NCBI RefSeq assembly: GCF_025291715.1
Contig: NZ_JAMBIZ010000017.1
Location: 1-64,000 of the forward strand
Direction of reading: 5' to 3'
DNA length: 64,000 nt
Source of the DNA: Metasolibacillus sp.
Lineage (GTDB): Bacteria > Bacillota > Bacilli > Bacillales_A > Planococcaceae
Part shown: positions 8,367 to 17,376 of the stretch, piece after piece
How positions within the stretch are numbered: the first letter of the stretch is position 1
How the letters are laid out: the number at the start of each line of letters is the position of its first letter
Program-made: the position numbers and the translations under genes
Notes under the pieces: generated by a model
Databases searched by the model: none
Seen by the model: only the letters and a program-made list of their open reading frames with translations
What the model was told of the DNA's origin: nothing

Positions 8367-9068
8367 ATGGAATTACAACAGTTGGAACGACAAATTCAAA
8401 AGCAATTACCGCGTCCTAATGGTGTGGAAATTGTAGAAACAAAGCAATTTTCGATACCCATTCAGACAATTTTAGCGAAATACACGCCGATTCGTCGCAT
8501 CCCAATGGATATTTTAATGAAAATGATGCTCCTAACCTTTCAAACAGGGCGTTTTCAAGATGTTGAAATGGTTGCGGATGTGCTCTTAGTAGAGGCTTTA
8601 TTTATTGAAGATTTACTGCAAAAAATGAAGAAAACAGAGCTAATTACAGTGGAAGAAACCATTCAATTGACAGAAAAGGGCAGAACACAGCTAGCAGCGG
8701 GTATTTTCGAGGAACAGCTAGAGGAAATGGAGCAAGAATTGTATTATAGCCCATTGCACGAAGCGTTTTTACAAGGGGAGCTAGCGGAATTTGATGAATT
8801 TCCTGACGAGCTTTCGCACGAAAAAATGGCTGTATGGACAGAGGAGCAAATTGTTGCTGCCTTGTCAAATGATGATGAGGAGACATTTATTACATCTATC
8901 AATAGCGCAGAGGAATTACAAATCCACGATGTGCCATGCTTTCAATATGTTTTACATGATACAAACAAAAATACATTTGATATCCGCATTTTTAACACAT
9001 TCACCAATGCATGGGATGCACAGCTTGAGCAATTGATAAAGGCGAGTGAGCAAAATGACAAAAACTAG
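8367..9068 (+). CDS. Unknown protein, helicase partner, possible winged-helix domain
   Basis: 233 residues, ATG 9 bases after the helicase stop with AGGAG overlapping that stop. I do not recognise the family. Residues about 40-105 (helices, then VEETIQLTEKGRTQL) look like a winged-helix fold: helix, helix, then a beta hairpin ending 'LTEKGR', as in many HTH regulators. The C-terminal 120 residues are strongly acidic (Glu/Asp runs) with scattered aromatic residues and end in a charged helix. Its 3' end overlaps the patatin gene by 14 bases. It is probably a DNA-binding or adaptor subunit working with the helicase. No enzyme motif is visible. Confidence 0.6.
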   Translation: MELQQLERQIQKQLPRPNGVEIVETKQFSIPIQTILAKYTPIRRIPMDILMKMMLLTFQTGRFQDVEMVADVLLVEALFIEDLLQKMKKTELITVEETIQLTEKGRTQLAAGIFEEQLEEMEQELYYSPLHEAFLQGELAEFDEFPDELSHEKMAVWTEEQIVAALSNDDEETFITSINSAEELQIHDVPCFQYVLHDTNKNTFDIRIFNTFTNAWDAQLEQLIKASEQNDKN

Positions 9069-9900
9069 TTTAATTTTAGAGGGTGGGACATTTCGCACGA
9101 TTTATACGAGCGGCGTGTTAGATGCCTTTTTAGAGCACAAGCTACATATGCCTTACATAATTGGCATTTCAGCTGGTGCGATTAACGGCTGCTCCTACGT
9201 ATCGAAGCAAAAGGAGCGTACATTGCGCGTATTTACCAACTATCGCCATGATAAACGTTATATCGGCTGGCACAACTTTTTAAAGGAGCGCAGTTTGTTC
9301 GGGCTGAATTTTGCCTATGATACCATTCCAAATGAGCTAGAGTTGTTTGATTGGGCGACATATGAGCAATTTGAAGGGCAGTTTGAAATTGGTGTGACAA
9401 ATGCTTATACAGGGGAAGTTGAATATTTAGATGCGCTGCAAATGGATAAGGCTTGCACGATGCTGCGAGCAACCTGTGCCATTCCGATTTTATTTCCTGA
9501 AATCAAATTGGAGAACATTCCATATTATGATGGTGGGCTAGCGGACCCGATTCCTATTACAAGAGCAGAGGAAAAGGGCTTCGAAAAGCATGTCATTGTC
9601 TTGACACGCCCACATGGCTATCAAAAATCATTGGATCGTCAAACGAAATTTGCCATTAAAATGCTTGGTAAACGCTATCCCGCATTAGCAAAGCGCATGC
9701 TACAGCGTGCTGCGCGTTACAACGAAACACTCGCTTATTGCGAGCAACTTGAGGAAGAAGGCAAAGCATTTTTATTCCGTCCGAACTATGCGATGAACAG
9801 CTTTGAAAAGAATTTAACGCAAATCCATAGCAATTATAATATGGGCTATCAGCATGCACAGGAGCAGATGGCAGCATTGCAGCAGTTTTTAACAAAGTAA
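9055..9900 (+). CDS. Patatin-like phospholipase (YjjU/RssA type)
   Basis: 281 residues. The ATG at 9055 is preferred over a GTG at 9046, which is too close to the AAGGCGAG ribosome site. Oxyanion-hole glycines LEGGTFR at 8-14, nucleophile Ser39 in GISAG, and catalytic Asp159 in YYDGGLADP form the Ser-Asp dyad of bacterial patatins, which hydrolyse acyl esters of membrane lipids. The length is normal for the YjjU group. The gene overlaps the preceding one by 14 bases, so it is coupled to the helicase unit. No signal peptide or lipobox is present, so it acts from the cytosol. It could be a housekeeping lipase or a lipid-attacking effector; sequence does not decide. Confidence 0.85.
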   Translation: MTKTSLILEGGTFRTIYTSGVLDAFLEHKLHMPYIIGISAGAINGCSYVSKQKERTLRVFTNYRHDKRYIGWHNFLKERSLFGLNFAYDTIPNELELFDWATYEQFEGQFEIGVTNAYTGEVEYLDALQMDKACTMLRATCAIPILFPEIKLENIPYYDGGLADPIPITRAEEKGFEKHVIVLTRPHGYQKSLDRQTKFAIKMLGKRYPALAKRMLQRAARYNETLAYCEQLEEEGKAFLFRPNYAMNSFEKNLTQIHSNYNMGYQHAQEQMAALQQFLTK

Positions 9901-9915
9901 ACTAGAAAAAGCCAA

Positions 9916-9935
9916 AAGGTTAATGACTTAACCTT
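9916..9935. promoter_or_regulatory. Perfect palindrome AAGGTTAA-n4-TTAACCTT
   Basis: 8-base arms with a 4-base centre (TGAC), 15 bases after the patatin stop and 76 bases before the monooxygenase start. It may be an operator or a weak terminator; GC content is low and the following T-run is short. Confidence 0.4.
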
Positions 9936-10011
9936 GATTTACTTTAGCATATAAGCATATTGCAAGCATCTATTTCCAAATTTCGTTATAGTAATGTGTG
10001 AGGTGATTCCA

Positions 10012-10995
10012 TTGTTAAAAAATATTCCCGTGTCTGTTCTAGATTTAGTGACGATTGCGGAGGGACAGACAACAACTGAGGCGTTTCAACGCTCACGCAA
10101 CTTAGCGGTTTTAGCAGATGAGTTAGGCTATGAGCGTTATTGGGTAGCGGAGCACCATAATAGCCGAGCGATTGCTAGCTCTGCAACAGCGGTCGTTATT
10201 AGCTATTTAGCGAATGCAACGAAAAAAATTCGTCTTGGCTCAGGTGGTATTATGCTACCAAACCATGCACCGCTCATTGTTGCCGAGCAATTTGGCACAC
10301 TTGATGCAATGTTTCCAAATCGTATTGATTTAGGCTTAGGCCGTGCACCAGGTACAGATCCGTTCACTGCAAGAGCATTGCGCCGTCGTGATGCTGAGGA
10401 TTTTGAACATAATATAGAAGAATTAGAGCGCTATTTAATACATGCGAAAGAAACAGACCATATTAAAGCATATCCAGGCTTTGGTGCCAATATTCCGCTC
10501 TGGCTGTTAGGCTCTAGCTTATTCAGCGCAGAGTTGGCGGCACGTCGCGGCATGCCATATGCCTTTGCGAGCCATTTTGCACCAGATTATTTAATGCAGG
10601 CGATTGATATTTACCGTACACAATTCCGTCCATCAGAAGTATTGGAAAAACCAAGAATGCTGGCATGTGTCAATGTCATTATTGCAGAGACAGATGAGGA
10701 AGCACAAAAATTAGCGACAACGCATTATCAGCTTTTCTTAAGCATTATTCGCCGTACACATGATTTGCTACAGCCACCAGTTGACGATATGGATGAAATT
10801 TGGACACCGTTTGAAAAACAAGCGGTGCTACAGCAGCGTCAATATATGTTTGTCGGCAATCAACAAACGGTTAAAGAACAGCTTGAAAAATTTGTTGCTG
10901 ATACACAGGTAGATGAATTGATGGTCACTGCTTCAATTTATGATGAAGAGGCGAGAGCCAAGTCATTTACGTTATTGAAGGAGCTTTTTGAATAA
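10012..10995 (+). CDS. Luciferase-like monooxygenase family protein (MsnO8 type)
   Basis: 327 residues. A TTG at 10012 is preferred because GAGGTGA lies 5 bases upstream; the ATG at 9994 has no ribosome site. The product opens [20 protein letters not shown] and contains [28 protein letters not shown] and [14 protein letters not shown], diagnostic for the bacterial luciferase-like TIM-barrel flavin monooxygenases of the YceB/YvbT subgroup. These use reduced FMN; the substrate is usually unknown. It is a single gene closed by a terminator shared with the converging acetyltransferase. Confidence 0.85.
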   Translation: MLKNIPVSVLDLVTIAEGQTTTEAFQRSRNLAVLADELGYERYWVAEHHNSRAIASSATAVVISYLANATKKIRLGSGGIMLPNHAPLIVAEQFGTLDAMFPNRIDLGLGRAPGTDPFTARALRRRDAEDFEHNIEELERYLIHAKETDHIKAYPGFGANIPLWLLGSSLFSAELAARRGMPYAFASHFAPDYLMQAIDIYRTQFRPSEVLEKPRMLACVNVIIAETDEEAQKLATTHYQLFLSIIRRTHDLLQPPVDDMDEIWTPFEKQAVLQQRQYMFVGNQQTVKEQLEKFVADTQVDELMVTASIYDEEARAKSFTLLKELFE

Positions 10996-11022
10996 GACAG
11001 GGAAATCACCCCTGTCTTTTTT
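10996..11022. terminator. Rho-independent terminator
   Basis: GACAGGG / CCCTGTC with a 7-base loop and a TTTTTT tail, directly after the monooxygenase stop. The converging minus-strand gene ends at 11021, so the stem may serve both. Confidence 0.85.
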
Positions 11023-11542
11023 ATATCTTCGCATATATATTGACATCATGTGCGTAACCATCTTGATACATATAATTGCGCAAAGTGCCTTCTTGTTCAA
11101 AGCCCTGCTTCAACAACATTTCATTAGACGCTGTATTTTCAATATAAACAGTCGCTCCAATGCGTGTTAACTCCAGCTCCTGAAAGCCGTATTCTACTAT
11201 TTTCTCCAGCGCCTCGGATGCATAGCCCTTACGCCAAAAATCAGGATGTATTTCGTAGCCTACCTCAGCTCGTCTATGAACAGGTACCCATAAATTAAAG
11301 CCAATCGTTCCAATTAAACGATTATTCCCCTTAATTGTAATACCCCAACGCATACTTCTTTTTCCTTGAAAGCCTTTTGTAAACCCTTCGATTAATTGTT
11401 CGGCTTGTTCAATATCCTCCAATGCTTGCATACCGTAATGCTTTGTGACATCCTCGTTTGAAAAATAGGCAAAAATATCGCCAGCATCTTCGTGTACAAT
11501 CTCTCGTAAAATTAGTCGTTCTGTTGTTAATGTTGGAAACAT
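11021..11542 (-). CDS. GNAT N-acetyltransferase, RimJ/RimL type
   Basis: 173 residues; AAAGGGG precedes the ATG. It opens TERLILREIVHEDAGDIFAYFS, the signature of Acetyltransf_3 (RimJ/RimL) proteins, and carries a GYEIHPDFWRKGYASEAL acetyl-CoA loop (R-x-x-G-x-A) followed by ARTRIGATVYIEN-like strand residues. Members acetylate protein N-termini, antibiotics or small amines; the substrate cannot be named. Length is normal. Monocistronic, converging with the monooxygenase. Confidence 0.85.
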   Translation of the reverse strand: MFPTLTTERLILREIVHEDAGDIFAYFSNEDVTKHYGMQALEDIEQAEQLIEGFTKGFQGKRSMRWGITIKGNNRLIGTIGFNLWVPVHRRAEVGYEIHPDFWRKGYASEALEKIVEYGFQELELTRIGATVYIENTASNEMLLKQGFEQEGTLRNYMYQDGYAHDVNIYAKI

Positions 11543-11663
11543 GGCTAAACCCCTTTGTTTTTTTATTAACTAAAAATAATAGTGTAACTTACATTTCAAT
11601 AATAGGATAGTGTTTCCTCCTATGATACAATTTAACTAATATATTATGAAGGGAGTGCGTTGG

Positions 11664-12404
11664 ATGAAGTTCGTCAAATGGGTCATTGCAGTATCGTTAT
11701 GTTTTATTGCACTAACGGCTATGGATTATGGGGATGCTCAAGCATCAGCTAGTACCTCTGAAACGAAAGTATCAAAGCAAACTGTGAATCAAATAAAATA
11801 TGTGAAATCAGAAGGAGGATTAATTGTCAGAAAAGAAGCACATTCGAAAGGTGCTAAAGTAACGATGCTGAAAAATGGCTCAAAAGTTTTTGTATATACA
11901 ACGGACAGCAACGGTTGGTCACACATCAAACAAGGAAATGTCAAGGGGTATGTAAAGGATGCTTATTTAGTAGTGCAAGAACAGAACACTCAAAATAAAA
12001 ATCGAAAAATTGATTTTTCTATGAGTATAAATCAAGTTGAGAAAGCAGAAACAGCAAAGTTACTTAGAAAATCACAAAAGGGAAATGTGTCTACTTTAGT
12101 TTACTCAGCAATGAAATATGGTTACTCAACAGAATTGATATATTATTATGAGGATAAAAAGCTTGGTGCGATTGGATTTGATTTCTTCCCTAATAGAGAC
12201 CGTTATAGTGATTGGTCGGAAATACAACTTATCCATGACACTCTTTATAAAGAAGGTCTTAAGGAGCTAGGACGTAATGTGGAAACACGTTCAGACGGTA
12301 GTTATTATATTTCAAGCTTGTGGGATAAAGGCTCTTATTACGTTATGTTAGATGTTAATCGTATAGACGGCTATACGATGGCGACTTTAATATATTATCA
12401 GTAA
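11664..12404 (+). CDS. Secreted SH3-domain protein
   Basis: 246 residues. The ATG at 11664 is chosen because AAGGGAG lies 8 bases upstream; the ATG at 11646 precedes that site. A typical Sec signal peptide (MKFVKWVIAVSLCFIALTAMD...) probably ends after AQA near residue 26. Residues about 42-105 are a bacterial SH3 domain (GGLIVRKEAHSKG...WSHIKQGNVKGYVKDAYL), which in secreted Firmicute proteins binds peptidoglycan. Residues 115-246 have no recognised fold and are rich in Tyr, Ser and Asp. No peptidase or amidase motif is visible, so it is probably a non-catalytic wall protein. Confidence 0.75.
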   Translation: MKFVKWVIAVSLCFIALTAMDYGDAQASASTSETKVSKQTVNQIKYVKSEGGLIVRKEAHSKGAKVTMLKNGSKVFVYTTDSNGWSHIKQGNVKGYVKDAYLVVQEQNTQNKNRKIDFSMSINQVEKAETAKLLRKSQKGNVSTLVYSAMKYGYSTELIYYYEDKKLGAIGFDFFPNRDRYSDWSEIQLIHDTLYKEGLKELGRNVETRSDGSYYISSLWDKGSYYVMLDVNRIDGYTMATLIYYQ

Positions 12405-12470
12405 AAAACATGATTCATATAAAAGGGATTGTAAAAATTGTATGGAATTTGATTTAAGAAGTGTAGTGTA

Positions 12471-12501
12471 TTGACAATAGTATTTTAAACCCTATTGTCA
12501 A
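12471..12501. promoter_or_regulatory. Inverted repeat overlapping the -35 of the S-box promoter
   Basis: Perfect 10-base arms TTGACAATAG / CTATTGTCAA separated by 11 bases. The right arm contains the -35 hexamer of the metA leader promoter. It may be a repressor operator or a terminator for the SH3 gene; no T-run follows the right arm, which favours an operator. Confidence 0.45.
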
Positions 12502-12523
12502 ACGCTTTCAATAATGCTACAAT
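12495..12523 (+). promoter_or_regulatory. Promoter of the S-box leader
   Basis: TTGTCA (12495-12500), 17-base spacer, TACAAT (12518-12523) with the extended TG at 12515-12516. It drives the SAM riboswitch and metA. Confidence 0.7.
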
Positions 12524-12540
12524 AAACAAAATTAAAAAAA

Positions 12541-12650
12541 CACTTATCAAGAGAAGCCGAGGGATATGGCCCGTTGACGCTTCAGCAACCTCTAACATTG
12601 ATTAGAAAGGTGCTAATTCCAGCGGGGGAACTCCCGAGAGATAAGAGTGA
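12541..12650 (+). ncRNA. SAM-I (S-box) riboswitch
   Basis: The conserved S-box order is visible: CTTATCAAGAG opening P1, AGCCGAGGGA and GGCCCGTTGAC of P2, CTTCAGCAACC, AAAGGTGCTAATTCC of P3/P4, and GAGAGATAAG closing P1. SAM binding stabilises P1 and allows the terminator just downstream, switching off metA when methionine is plentiful. Confidence 0.95.
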
Positions 12651-12664
12651 ACGGATTGCTTACA

Positions 12665-12704
12665 AAACCCTCACATTCTCTATGCTGGAATGTGAGGGTT
12701 TTTT
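12665..12704 (+). terminator. S-box riboswitch terminator
   Basis: AACCCTCACATTC / GAATGTGAGGGTT, 13 paired bases with a 9-base loop, followed by TTTT. It sits between the aptamer and metA and is the expression platform. Confidence 0.9.
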
Positions 12705-12741
12705 GTATTGATTTGTTATTTCAAGAAATGGGGGAAAAGCA

Positions 12742-13680
12742 ATGCCAATTAATATTCCGAAGCAGTTGCCAGCAGGCGAGCTACTAAGAAAAGAGAAAAT
12801 CTTCGTGATGGAGGAGGACCGTGCGAGAACACAGCAAATCCGTCCATTAAACATTTTAGTTTGTAACCTAATGCCAGAAAAAGAGAAAACAGAGCTGCAA
12901 TTATTACGCTTATTAGGGAACACACCTTTACAAGTAAATGTCACATTTTTGAATACAGCAACCTATGAATCGAAAAATGTCTCAAAATCACATTTGCAAA
13001 CGTTCTATACGACATTTGCTGAGATTAAACACCGCCGCTATGATGGCATGATTATTACAGGTGCGCCAATTGAACGCATGGAATTTGAGGACGTTATCTA
13101 TTGGAAGGAAATTACGGATATTATGGATTGGGCAAAGCTAAATGTCACATCCATCATGAATATTTGTTGGGGCGCTCAAGCGGCTTTATATCATCATTAC
13201 GGCATTGGTAAATTTGAGCTGCTGAAAAAATGCTCAGGCGTATACTCGCATGTTATTACGGATTTAACGGTAGATTTAGTACGCGGCTTTAGCGATGAAT
13301 ATGTAGCACCACATTCAAGACATACATCTGTATCAATTGATGAAGTGCGTGCACATCCAGATTTACGCTTGCTGAGCTATTCAGACGATGCGGGTGTCTT
13401 TATTGTACAATCGAAGGACAATAAGCAAATTATGATTACAGGACATTTAGAGTATGATGCCACAACGCTTGCTGATGAATACGAGCGAGATATCGCCAAG
13501 GCAGATAATGTAGAAGTGCCTGTGAACTACTTCCCAAATGATGATCCAACGAAAGCACCAAAAAATACATGGCGTGCCCATTCGCATTTGCTGTTCTACA
13601 ACTGGTTGAATTATTACGTATACCAAGAAACGCCATACAAATGGGATTTTGTTGAAGAGGAGATTGAATATCATATTTAG
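12742..13680 (+). CDS. metA: Homoserine O-acetyltransferase (MetA-type)
   Basis: 312 residues. The HTS/MetA fold is shown by [11 protein letters not shown] at the N-terminus, [27 protein letters not shown] and the catalytic Cys142 in NICWGAQA. Residue 111 is Glu; in characterised MetA enzymes Glu111 gives acetyl-CoA preference and Gly111 succinyl-CoA, so this is most likely the acetyltransferase making O-acetyl-L-homoserine for methionine synthesis. It is the first gene after the SAM riboswitch and terminator and overlaps or abuts the next gene. A ribosome site (GGGGGAAA) precedes the ATG. Confidence 0.93.
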   Translation: MPINIPKQLPAGELLRKEKIFVMEEDRARTQQIRPLNILVCNLMPEKEKTELQLLRLLGNTPLQVNVTFLNTATYESKNVSKSHLQTFYTTFAEIKHRRYDGMIITGAPIERMEFEDVIYWKEITDIMDWAKLNVTSIMNICWGAQAALYHHYGIGKFELLKKCSGVYSHVITDLTVDLVRGFSDEYVAPHSRHTSVSIDEVRAHPDLRLLSYSDDAGVFIVQSKDNKQIMITGHLEYDATTLADEYERDIAKADNVEVPVNYFPNDDPTKAPKNTWRAHSHLLFYNWLNYYVYQETPYKWDFVEEEIEYHI

Positions 13681-14077
13681 CACACCGAAAAAATTTTACA
13701 TTGCCTCCAGCTTTCAAAATATAGAGGATGTCCGTTATGTAAAAGATCAATTAATAGCGAAAGGCTTTCAGCATACGTATGATTGGACACAAAACAGCCG
13801 TGCTGCCAATTTAGAGGAATTGCAACGTATTGGCAATGCAGAAAAAGAAGCGGTTCAACATGCTGATTTTTTAATCATTTTATTACCTGCTGGGAAGGGC
13901 AGTCATATTGAGTTCGGACTTGCTTTAGCGAATGATATAACCATTTATTTATATTCGCCCAATGAGGATGTATATGATATGAATTTTACGAGTACATTTT
14001 ATCATTTGGACAATGTCCGCATCATTGTTGGCACACATCAGCAGCTTCTTGAAAATATTTTCATAAATGAACAATAA
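13664..14077 (+). CDS. Nucleoside 2-deoxyribosyltransferase-like protein
   Basis: About 137 residues. [18 protein letters not shown], the middle [24 protein letters not shown] and the NEDVYDM region match the nucleoside 2-deoxyribosyltransferase-like fold (Asp and Glu of the D-x-x-x-x-x-P-x-x-G-x-x-x-E motif). No ATG is available before KFYIAS; TTGs at 13649, 13652 and 13664 lie inside metA and AAGAGGAGA sits at 13655-13663, so the start is uncertain. The overlap with metA implies translational coupling and S-box control. The enzyme would cleave or transfer an N-glycosidic bond, but its substrate is unknown. Confidence 0.7.
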   Translation: MNIIFSTPKKFYIASSFQNIEDVRYVKDQLIAKGFQHTYDWTQNSRAANLEELQRIGNAEKEAVQHADFLIILLPAGKGSHIEFGLALANDITIYLYSPNEDVYDMNFTSTFYHLDNVRIIVGTHQQLLENIFINEQ

Positions 14078-14122
14078 AAAGCGATGCAACGACTCCACAA
14101 GAGCCTGTTGCATCGCTTTTTT
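14076..14122. terminator. Bidirectional rho-independent terminator
   Basis: AAAAAGCGATGCAAC / GTTGCATCGCTTTTT, 15 paired bases with a 16-base loop. T-runs on both strands serve the metA operon and the converging HesB-type gene. Confidence 0.88.
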
Positions 14123-14414
14123 ATGCCTGTTTGTACGCATATGCTAATTCATCTAGCTTTTCATTCACACCTACATGCAAATCATGCTCATTGAAAAACC
14201 ATTCATCATTGCGCTCTATGTAAAAATGAACGCCATCCACAATCGTTTCTACGCCAATTTCATGTGGTAATTCGCGATTCATACCAAGTGAAAAGCCTTC
14301 ATGGAATGGCGATGACCCACCGTATCTGGCATAAAAGCGTACATAATCACCCTGCTGTACTTCCATTTCTGTGTGAAACCAATTTAAAGCTGCATCCGTC
14401 AAAATAATTTTCAT
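14121..14414 (-). CDS. HesB/IscA-like family protein (YneR type)
   Basis: 97 residues. An internal ATG at 14414 follows GGGAGAGG by 5 bases and is preferred to the ATG at 14432. The sequence MKIILTDAALNWFHTEM, VRFYARYGGSS and FSLGMNRE resembles the B. subtilis YneR branch of HesB-fold proteins. The conserved Cys ligands of true IscA scaffolds (C-x-C near the C-terminus) are absent, so a Fe-S scaffold role is doubtful. It converges on the metA operon at a shared terminator. Confidence 0.7.
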   Translation of the reverse strand: MKIILTDAALNWFHTEMEVQQGDYVRFYARYGGSSPFHEGFSLGMNRELPHEIGVETIVDGVHFYIERNDEWFFNEHDLHVGVNEKLDELAYAYKQA

Positions 14415-14492
14415 GAAGACCTCTCCCGACATACATTAATAATGTTATTTTAGCGGATTTCCTAAATGAGGAACAGCAAATTGCTTAGTTAG

Positions 14493-14525
14493 ATGCCAAA
14501 GTGCTGCTAATTAAGACCTTGGCAT
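14493..14525 (-). terminator. Weak hairpin after plsY
   Basis: ATGCCAA / TTGGCAT arms separated by about 19 bases, 8 bases after the plsY stop. Only seven pairs and no T-run, so termination would be weak. Confidence 0.3.
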
Positions 14526-14532
14526 TTTAAAG

Positions 14533-15135
14533 TTAAATCCATTTCACTTTCGGTTCTGTGCCAGCTTTAATACGTTTAATATTTTCTCGATGGCGATAAA
14601 CGATAAACGTAAATAAAATGACAATTAAAATAAATAAGGCGAAATCACCTGTTAATACAAGATAGATTATGCTATAAATAAGGGCGATGAGTGCAACCAT
14701 CATCGATGTTAAGCTCACCATTTTTGTTAATTTCAATGTAATGAAAAAGGCAACAAATAAAAGCAAAAATAATGGCCATGCGTAGCCTAGTACAACACCT
14801 GCAGAAGTAGCTACTGCTTTGCCACCTCGGAAGCTGGCGAAAATAGGGAAGATATGTCCTATGACAGCCACAACACCTAAAATTAATGCATGAATTTGCA
14901 CATCCGCAAAAAATGGTAATAGCGGTAGCAATACAGCCGCAGTTCCTTTTAACACATCCATAATTGTGACAATTATCCCTGCCTTTTTGCCAAGGACACG
15001 GAAGGTATTGGTTGCACCTAAATTACCACTGCCTTGCTGTCTAACATCTGTATGATAAAAAATCTTACCAATCCATAAAGCAGAGGGGATGGAGCCGATT
15101 AAATAAGCGCAAATAACAATTATAGCAATTGACAT
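14533..15135 (-). CDS. plsY: Glycerol-3-phosphate acyltransferase PlsY
   Basis: 200 residues. The ATG at 15135 follows AAAGGAG; the upstream ATG at 15195 lies before this site. Five membrane segments and the three PlsY loops are visible: GSIPSALWIGK, RQQGSGNLGATN with the catalytic Ser/Arg region, and FRGGKAVATSAGV. PlsY transfers acyl groups from acyl-phosphate to glycerol-3-phosphate in the membrane, the first step of phospholipid synthesis. It is divergent from parE, as in many Bacillales. Confidence 0.95.
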   Translation of the reverse strand: MSIAIIVICAYLIGSIPSALWIGKIFYHTDVRQQGSGNLGATNTFRVLGKKAGIIVTIMDVLKGTAAVLLPLLPFFADVQIHALILGVVAVIGHIFPIFASFRGGKAVATSAGVVLGYAWPLFLLLFVAFFITLKLTKMVSLTSMMVALIALIYSIIYLVLTGDFALFILIVILFTFIVYRHRENIKRIKAGTEPKVKWI

Positions 15136-15333
15136 ATATACGCTCCTTTCAAAATTGATAGTTGGTACTAATAGGTTGTAATAATGATTATACACTGATT
15201 ACCTATTGATTGAATAGTAGATTGATTATTTTTTGTAATGTATGAATAAATACACGGCTCATATGAATAAGAGAAGTAAAGCACTTATTGAAAAATTGTG
15301 GTAGAATATCTATTTGTGTAGGGCTTTAGCGTA

Positions 15334-17373
<2,040 letters not shown>

Positions 17374-17376
17374 GGA

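Noticed and set aside
13436..13750. Minus-strand frame overlapping metA and the next gene
   Set aside because: Antisense to two well-supported genes.
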